11,181 bases of DNA from CAMFKD01 sp964436955. Lineage in GTDB: Bacteria; Chlamydiota; Chlamydiia; Chlamydiales; JAJFMA01. The notes under the pieces were generated by a model. It ran no database searches, was not told the origin of the DNA, and saw only the letters and a program-made list of their open reading frames with translations. This document shows positions 5,696-11,181 of this stretch, piece by piece (positions within the stretch are counted from its first letter, which is position 1; each line of letters opens with the position of its first letter). Made by a program: the position numbers and the translations under genes. Where the stretch lies: assembly GCA_964436955.1 (NCBI GenBank), contig CAYTFC010000091.1:1-11181 (forward strand). The letters run 5' to 3'.

Positions 5696-8229
5696 CGACC
5701 TATATTTTGCATAACCGGTAAAATTCCGTATCGAAACAGGTTAGCACTCGTTTCCAAAACCCTGATTATTCTTTCTAATGGCGCCTCGTGACCTTGTGCT
5801 GTTACAAGGCTAGTGACAAGATCGCTATTCGATTCTCTAAGGATAGCCATCACAGCATCATGCCATGCATTTCCAGCAGCCCCCGCCTTAAATGGATAGC
5901 GGCTCAACCCATTCGCTCCTCTCAAATGCTCCATTGTCAGGTCCACGAACTGATGACTAGTGTACGTGATACTGCCCGGCTTAGGACGCACTGGCTGAAG
6001 TAGCGCATCACTAATTACGCATTGCTGGAGCAGTCTCTTAAGAGTACGGTATGAATAGGGATTGCATTTATCCCGCACTTCAAGAATGGATCGTAAGGAT
6101 GAGGTAAATAATAGCGTAATTTTTTCACTGAGATGACAACTAATTTGGGTAACTTCGACAAGTAAAATTTCATTCTGAAGTCTACGAATGTCTCCTACAA
6201 TCTCACGGAGGTAGAAGTTGCGCTCTTTATGCCTTAGCGCGGCGACCTCTGGCAAGCTTTGAAAAGCCTTCCAAACATCAGTATGTACTCCTAATGCACT
6301 CGCCCATATCTTTTCAATTTCCTTAATTGGTTGGATATCAATTTGTGATGATAATTTTGTACTATAAACTTGTACTGACGGATTTAATTCGACGTCAGAT
6401 TCATTAACAAGACCCTCCAAAATTTGAATTAATGGCTCGAGGGCAAAAAGAGTTTTTTCAGCTATTTCCAGCGCATGTGCCGCAAACATTTTAGTCTGAG
6501 ATAAAGTAGTTTTAGTAGAACTTGCGAGAAGCGCGCGAAACACATCTGGTACTAAGGCTACTTCACCTAGAGTGCTTCTGTTTTGCAACTCCTCGAAAGT
6601 TTGCTCGGGATATCGGACCCAATTATTAGCATACGATAAGTCACGGATCAAACTGGTAATACCTAATTGTTCCCTTAAATTTTTGGGGTAAAGGGGGAAT
6701 AGTCCATGTGCGGTACGTGGCTCATACTGAAGCAGTCCCATTCGGGCGACCCCCATCTGTTCCCATACCTGATATGAATTTTCAACCATACTAGAGGCAA
6801 TAGTCAAAAGAGCCTCTGGGCTCGCTTGATTGCGTAGGAGGCTTTGGAAAGTTGCTGCAAGGTGTCCAACATAAAGCTGTGAGTGTTTGAGGCCAATTTG
6901 AATTTTATCACAATAGGAAGTCGATTCAGGGCAAAATAAAACTGCTTGTGTCAGACGCTTTAGCCGACTGCCATTCGTTGCACACTTCTCCAATAGTACA
7001 ATTCCTCTCTCCCGCTCTAGTAAACTATTAATTTGTTTAGGATTGACACCCGCAGTCGGGTGTGCAAATTTAGAAAATATCTGAGCAGTCCATCCTGGCT
7101 TGTTTTTTTCCATTGCTTGCCATGACCGAAGCAGGCTTTGAAAGTTTTCTTGCGCCGCAAAGAAATGTGTTACAAGGGCAATATGCAGCGTCAGATAGGT
7201 GTCCAAAATAGCATAATGAAGTTGCACGTTCTCTAACTTGCCTTTATTTTCTTGAGTTGGGTGATGTTTATACAAATTTTGGTGCCGCACGAGATCAATC
7301 CCACAGTTTTTTGGAGCCTCCGTATTATAGTAGAAGTAATCACCAATTTCCGAACAAGCTGAAGCCATTTGTTTAGCGGTCGAGCTAACCTGAGTCAGAT
7401 CGACTATTGGCTGCGCTAATTGGACTTGCAGCTGGCGCGTTATTGGCACAAGATCACAAAGTAAACTTAGCCCCTTTTGCGCATTATCATAGGAAAAACT
7501 TATTCTTCCTGGTTCAGGATAAGCGCAATTTAAAGGTATTTGTTCTATTTTTTGCGCAAAAAAGGAGATTAGCCAGGAAAGGGAATTACTAGAGTGTTTA
7601 ACAAGCTCGCGACAACTCTGAAGAAAGTCAGTGAATTGCATGTTTAAATTGACGTCAGGAGATAGCTTACTTTTGCTAGACTTACCGATCAAAGATTCTT
7701 GCACTACCTGTGACACAGAGAGGTCTAACCTATGCAAGTCAGATAGCAATTCTTCAATAAAACTACTTGCTTCCAGTGGAACACCAAACCCCTCTTCCTC
7801 AAGACATAGCTTTTCTAGCTCAATATTAAGATGAGCAATAAAGGCCAAACATATGCTCTTATTTTCCTGAAAATGCTCACGATCTTCTGAATAATAAATT
7901 TTGGCCAAAGCGACCATATATTGATCATAACCCTCGGCCAGCCCATTTACATTTCTATCCGCTTGGCAAATTAGATGCATTCTTTCTTCGACATATAATC
8001 TCACAAAATTCAGTAATATTAGGGGGGAGTGGCAAGGCCGAATAATGCAACGAAAACCATTGCCAAAGCACGTGGCAAATTGACTGCCCCAATTTAAAAT
8101 AGATTGAATCCTAAGATTTGTCTTGCACTGACGGGTGCGCGCATCTTGTGTCTCAACGGAATTTTGAGCTATATGGGCATGCACAATAGTTTGCAATCGC
8201 TTGTCTGTGTATTTTAATGATGTATCCAA
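5689..8229 (-). CDS. Large protein of unknown function, paralogue of the next gene
   Basis: I do not recognise this 846-residue protein. It looks soluble and mostly helical, without a signal peptide or clear membrane segment. Features shared with its 862-residue neighbour: an N-terminal block with RPCHSPL (64-70) and RLYVEERM; YDQYMVALAKIYYS (101-114); RLDLSVSQ (167-174); a core at 470-556 including SMVENSY, EQMGVARMGLL, HGLFPLYPK, NNWVRYPEQTF and STLGE; QISCHLSE (695-702); LFTSSL; SRYPFK (776-781); and a C-terminal ANLFRYGILPVMQN (829-842). No known catalytic motif is visible. The start is TTG at 8229, supported by AGAGG (8238-8242) eight bases upstream; no better ATG is near. It follows the 862-codon gene after 98 bases and converges on the efflux pair. 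The function is unknown; a secreted or host-directed role is only a guess from the setting. Confidence 0.85.
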   Translation of the reverse strand: MDTSLKYTDKRLQTIVHAHIAQNSVETQDARTRQCKTNLRIQSILNWGSQFATCFGNGFRCIIRPCHSPLILLNFVRLYVEERMHLICQADRNVNGLAEGYDQYMVALAKIYYSEDREHFQENKSICLAFIAHLNIELEKLCLEEEGFGVPLEASSFIEELLSDLHRLDLSVSQVVQESLIGKSSKSKLSPDVNLNMQFTDFLQSCRELVKHSSNSLSWLISFFAQKIEQIPLNCAYPEPGRISFSYDNAQKGLSLLCDLVPITRQLQVQLAQPIVDLTQVSSTAKQMASACSEIGDYFYYNTEAPKNCGIDLVRHQNLYKHHPTQENKGKLENVQLHYAILDTYLTLHIALVTHFFAAQENFQSLLRSWQAMEKNKPGWTAQIFSKFAHPTAGVNPKQINSLLERERGIVLLEKCATNGSRLKRLTQAVLFCPESTSYCDKIQIGLKHSQLYVGHLAATFQSLLRNQASPEALLTIASSMVENSYQVWEQMGVARMGLLQYEPRTAHGLFPLYPKNLREQLGITSLIRDLSYANNWVRYPEQTFEELQNRSTLGEVALVPDVFRALLASSTKTTLSQTKMFAAHALEIAEKTLFALEPLIQILEGLVNESDVELNPSVQVYSTKLSSQIDIQPIKEIEKIWASALGVHTDVWKAFQSLPEVAALRHKERNFYLREIVGDIRRLQNEILLVEVTQISCHLSEKITLLFTSSLRSILEVRDKCNPYSYRTLKRLLQQCVISDALLQPVRPKPGSITYTSHQFVDLTMEHLRGANGLSRYPFKAGAAGNAWHDAVMAILRESNSDLVTSLVTAQGHEAPLERIIRVLETSANLFRYGILPVMQNIGRK

Positions 8230-8293
8230 AACAAAAACCTCTAATAATTAAATCTATTTAAACATATACTTACATTAGTTATATTTCATGATT

Positions 8294-8325
8294 GCTGAAA
8301 TTAATACATTTTAATAATTTCAACC
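8294..8325 (-). promoter_or_regulatory. Upstream block shared by the two paralogues (copy before the 846-codon gene)
   Basis: This AT-rich block matches 10986-11020 closely apart from small gaps, sharing GCTG, TTAATACATTT and ATTTCAA. It lies 64 bases before the TTG start, against 69 bases for the other copy. It contains an inverted repeat, GAAATTA (8297-8303) with TAATTTC (8315-8321). Downstream on the minus strand, ATGAAA and TATGTT spaced by 17 bases (8284-8289 and 8261-8266) are at the position of the better promoter of the 862-codon gene. It could be a regulator site or simply a remnant of the duplication. Confidence 0.5.
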
Positions 8326-8327
8326 TA

Positions 8328-10916
8328 TTAAACAGCCGAAGTAATTCTATTTTGCATAACCGGTAAAATGCCGTATCGAAACAGATTAGCCCCTTCTTTT
8401 AACCGAGCAACCAACTGCGCCTTTATCACCTCTTCTTCATATCTAATCGAAGATAGCTCCGATTTCCCTGAAAAAGCACTGTCCGTTAACCGCAAATTGG
8501 ATGCCTTAACAGCTGCTAAAGCAACTTCATGCCATAAACTCTGAATACGCGTCATTTTGAATGGATAGCGACTTACCGAATTAACCTTATTCAAATGCTG
8601 TTTCATGGAGTCGACGAATGTATCACAACTATATACGGCACCCCTCTTTTTTGGATTCAGACAAGCATCATTAAGCCCGCACTTCTGCAACAATTGTTCT
8701 GTGGTTAGATAAGACGCTACTCCATTTCCACTTCGTTCTTCAATAATAGCTTGAAGCGATGAAGTGAATAAAAGATAAGTGTACTCGCTAAGATGACAAC
8801 TAATTTGTGCAAGTTCGAAGGAAGATGTTTGCCCTTGAAGTCTCTTTAACTCCCCCACAATGGCCCTCAAATAATAGTGCTGATCTTGATAGCGTAGACC
8901 AGTAATCGTTGGCAAATTCGGGTTATCTTTCCAGACGTCTCTGTGAATATCAACTGCACTACTCCAGTCACGCATTATTGGAGCTAACAGTTCCTTATCG
9001 ATCGGTGCTTGTAAATTCGTATCCTGAGGCGAAACAGGATCGAGGTTTTTCATTGAAACATGAGCTATGTGGCCCAACAATTCAATCAGTGGGTGCAATA
9101 CGGCAAGTGTGCGTTCAGCTATTCCAACGGCGTGAATAGCGAAAACTTTTGTTTGCTTTACTTGAGTTTGCTTAGCACTTGCGAGTAAAACACCAAAAAC
9201 TGGAGGCACTTTAGGCTCGCCAAGGGTACTTCCTCGGCACAATTGATGAAAAGTTTGCTGAGGATAGCGCACCCAACTATTAGCATTATTTAGATCATTT
9301 ATGAGCGTAATCGCATTTAACCCCTGTCGTACGGCTTTGGGATAGAGAGGAAACAGCCCATGCGATGTCAGTGGTTCAAAGTTAAGCAGGCCCATTCGGG
9401 CAATACCCATCTGTTCCAAAATGAGATATGAATTTTCGACTAAACTGGAAGCGATACTCAGCTGGGACTCGGGACTATCTGGAGCCCGGCTTTGAAGTGT
9501 TTCAATAGAAGCTGCAAGATGCTGGACATAAAGCCACGTGTGGTGCAGAGCAGCATTTACTTCGTTGTAATAAGGAACGGAATTTGAGTTGGCTTGAAGT
9601 ATTTGAGTAAAGTGTTCAAGCTTGGCCGCCCCATCCGCACATTGTTGCAGTAAGGTTTGGCTTTTTTCCAGATTTATTAACGCTTTAACCTGCTTAGTAT
9701 TCGAGATAGCCGTCTGACGCTTTGAAAGCGAAGCTGCAGTGGCCATAAGCGTCCAGCCGGGATTCTTTTTTTCCTTTACACTCCACGCTCTAAAAAGCGC
9801 TGTCAAATTATCATTCAAAACGCCGTGGTGAGTGGAAATAAGAATATGCATCAGTAGAAACGCATCGGTGAGCACATAAGCATCCTGAGCTTGCTGCAAC
9901 TCCATTTTGGTCTGCTCTTGAGGACATTTCAAATATCTTGCTTCAAGCTTCGACACGGTGTTTTTATACTCTTCAGGTGCTCCACGATTATAGCGAAAGA
10001 TATCTGCCACACCACTAAGTTCAATGAACAGGTCTTCGGATAATTTCTGGGCTTTGGTAAAATCAAGTTTTGGATTGGCAAGTTCGTTCTCAAGACAACG
10101 AATCAGCGTCCGCGCCTTCCGAAGCAGTTGTATACCCTCTCGGCCGCTTGCAAAGCAAAATGGTGCAAAGCCGTTATCTATTATTCGAATATCCCGCGGT
10201 AAGGTGTCGACGAGCCGTGTTATATACGACACTAACCAGTCGAGTGAGGCTCCGGAATGTTTTATAATTGCCTGGCATATCTCGATAAAGTCGTCATACC
10301 CTATCTCAAATGTGTCTAGTTTAGAGCATATCTTGCCAGCTTTTGAGCAAGTCCCAAGGGAGCCGTTTATGATTTGAGACACCGAGAGGTCCAGTCTATG
10401 TAACTCCGATAAGGCTTGCTCAATAAAGGGACAAACACTTGCAGGAATGTTCAATCCTTTGTCTTCCAGAGCGAGTTTCTCTATTTTTTCATCTATAACT
10501 CGTATGAAATTTAAACATATTTTTTTATTATCATCTAATTTTTCCGTCTCAATTGAATAATAAATTTTAGCCAGAGCTACCATATATTTGTCATATAAAT
10601 CAGAAATGCTACTATCAGTAGAATCTTGTGTGATTTGTAAAATTAATTCTAGACGCTCTTCAATATATAACCTTATATAGTTAATTAAGTATAAAGGGGA
10701 GTGGCATGGCTTAGCTGCAAACCGAAATATTTCTCCAAAAGTTCTTGAAAGTTGTTGACCCCACTTAAGAATTGCAGTTATTTGGCAATGAACTTTACTG
10801 TCGAGCAATTTTTCCTGTTGCTTACTTAGCGGCACATCTAGAGTTTGACAACCTTTAAGATAAGGCCCTATTGTTTGCTGCAGGCGAAGATTAGAGTATA
10901 ATATAGCATCATTCAT
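8328..10916 (-). CDS. Large protein of unknown function, paralogue of the 846-residue neighbour
   Basis: This 862-residue protein aligns with its neighbour along its whole length. The core (481-567 here, 470-556 in the neighbour) aligns without gaps, with about 57 of 87 residues identical by my hand count. Matching motifs are KPCHSPLYL (69-77), YDKYMVALAKIYYS (108-121), LHRLDLSVSQ, EQMGIARMGLL, HGLFPLYPK, NSWVRYPQQTF, QISCHLSE (703-710), SRYPFK and ANLFRYGILPVMQN (843-856), followed by a different short tail. Differences concentrate at residues 1-45, around 185-260 and around 615-650. No signal peptide, membrane segment or recognised enzyme motif is seen. The ATG at 10916 has no Shine-Dalgarno sequence; the leader is about 26 AT-rich bases. 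It is the first gene of a likely two-gene unit, with no terminator visible before the second gene. Function unknown. Confidence 0.85.
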   Translation of the reverse strand: MNDAILYSNLRLQQTIGPYLKGCQTLDVPLSKQQEKLLDSKVHCQITAILKWGQQLSRTFGEIFRFAAKPCHSPLYLINYIRLYIEERLELILQITQDSTDSSISDLYDKYMVALAKIYYSIETEKLDDNKKICLNFIRVIDEKIEKLALEDKGLNIPASVCPFIEQALSELHRLDLSVSQIINGSLGTCSKAGKICSKLDTFEIGYDDFIEICQAIIKHSGASLDWLVSYITRLVDTLPRDIRIIDNGFAPFCFASGREGIQLLRKARTLIRCLENELANPKLDFTKAQKLSEDLFIELSGVADIFRYNRGAPEEYKNTVSKLEARYLKCPQEQTKMELQQAQDAYVLTDAFLLMHILISTHHGVLNDNLTALFRAWSVKEKKNPGWTLMATAASLSKRQTAISNTKQVKALINLEKSQTLLQQCADGAAKLEHFTQILQANSNSVPYYNEVNAALHHTWLYVQHLAASIETLQSRAPDSPESQLSIASSLVENSYLILEQMGIARMGLLNFEPLTSHGLFPLYPKAVRQGLNAITLINDLNNANSWVRYPQQTFHQLCRGSTLGEPKVPPVFGVLLASAKQTQVKQTKVFAIHAVGIAERTLAVLHPLIELLGHIAHVSMKNLDPVSPQDTNLQAPIDKELLAPIMRDWSSAVDIHRDVWKDNPNLPTITGLRYQDQHYYLRAIVGELKRLQGQTSSFELAQISCHLSEYTYLLFTSSLQAIIEERSGNGVASYLTTEQLLQKCGLNDACLNPKKRGAVYSCDTFVDSMKQHLNKVNSVSRYPFKMTRIQSLWHEVALAAVKASNLRLTDSAFSGKSELSSIRYEEEVIKAQLVARLKEGANLFRYGILPVMQNRITSAV

Positions 10917-10948
10917 TACTAACCATAATAATAATATTTAAAACCAAT

Positions 10949-10977
10949 ATTATTAACTAATAGTTAATATATGTCCA
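10949..10977 (-). promoter_or_regulatory. Sigma70-type promoter of the 862-codon gene
   Basis: On the minus strand, TGGACA (10972-10977) and AATAAT (10949-10954) are spaced by exactly 17 bases and each matches consensus at five of six positions. Transcription would start near 10942, about 26 bases before the ATG. The region is very AT-rich, so chance matches are likelier than usual. Confidence 0.5.
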
Positions 10978-10985
10978 CTATTAAT

Positions 10986-11020
10986 GCTGTTTATTAATAC
11001 ATTTAAAACAATTTCAAACC
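10986..11020 (-). promoter_or_regulatory. Upstream block shared by the two paralogues (copy before the 862-codon gene)
   Basis: This is the counterpart of 8294-8325, with the same orientation and nearly the same distance to its gene. It lies just upstream of the predicted -35 hexamer, where an activator or an UP-element-like AT tract would sit. The neighbouring sequence up to 11050 is AT-rich and holds nothing else that I recognise. Confidence 0.5.
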
Positions 11021-11096
11021 ATGCTAATATCATATTTAAAAATAAACAGTAATATTGATGAGGGGGTTCGCAGTTTCTGTAAACAACAACAGTACT

Positions 11097-11124
11097 GTCG
11101 CCTCGCCAAAACGGTATAGGTGAC
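11097..11124. other. Imperfect hairpin next to the right-end repeat
   Basis: GTCGCCT (11097-11103) can pair with AGGTGAC (11118-11124) through one G-U pair, with GCC/GGT pairing inside the loop. A 10-bp palindrome, ACAGTACTGT, directly precedes it. No T-tract follows. The role is unknown; it may be part of the repeat boundary. Confidence 0.3.
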
Positions 11125-11126
11125 GA

Positions 11127-11153
11127 CTTAGACCCTGATTGCTACCAAAACTT
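11127..11153 (+). repeat. Right copy of dispersed repeat; 27-bp inverted partner of 28-54
   Basis: Starting CTTAGACCCTGATTGCTACC, these 27 bases are the exact reverse complement of 28-54. It is the best-preserved plus-strand copy and was used as the reference for comparing the others. No gene lies between it and the end of the window. Confidence 0.8.
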
Positions 11154-11181
11154 CATCTAGCGCTCATAACGATATATCAGA

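Noticed and set aside
10024..10377. 117-codon plus-strand frame inside the 862-codon gene
   Set aside because: It lies wholly antisense to a gene with strong paralogue conservation and has no ribosome site or protein character. It is a shadow frame.
28..11153. CRISPR-like array from the repeated GATTGCTACC core
   Set aside because: Copies are few, kilobases apart, in both orientations and separated by genes, and there are no regular spacers or cas genes.

Overview
This window looks like an accessory region of a Gram-negative, probably host-associated or intracellular bacterium. The base composition is moderately AT-rich. The genes include a Sel1-repeat protein, a membrane-anchored coiled-coil protein, half of a tripartite efflux system and two large paralogues that I do not recognise. 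Environmental Chlamydiota or Legionellales would fit this mix, but no gene settles the taxonomy.

Layout from left to right. (1) A Sel1-like repeat protein (145-1548, +). (2) A 440-residue protein with one N-terminal membrane segment and coiled coils (1852-3174, +), with a good promoter whose spacer is filled by a perfect 20-bp palindrome. (3) An intergenic region with a clear intrinsic terminator and a 130-bp element with 17-bp terminal inverted repeats, whose right end carries a perfect -35 hexamer pointing at the next genes. (4) An overlapping pair, a CusC/TolC-like outer-membrane efflux protein (3519-4820, +) and a short HlyD-type periplasmic adaptor (4808-5545, +); no inner-membrane pump follows. 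(5) Two convergent, tandem, paralogous genes on the minus strand (846 and 862 codons; 5689-8229 and 8328-10916). They share a highly conserved core, an almost identical C-terminal motif and a related sequence block upstream of each start.

A short dispersed repeat with core GATTGCTACC ties the region together. Copies or relatives lie at 28-54, 1545-1584 (two copies head to head), 3295-3314, 3446-3462, 5668-5695 and 11127-11153. The copies at the two ends of the window form an exact 27-bp inverted repeat about 11.1 kb apart. Inverted copies closely bracket each of the first two genes. The repeats therefore sit at gene-module boundaries, which suggests either a genome-specific intergenic repeat family or boundaries of mobile or recombining modules.

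The efflux pair should work together in envelope export, with a pump encoded elsewhere. The other four proteins have no visible pathway link to it. The two large paralogues are the most novel content.
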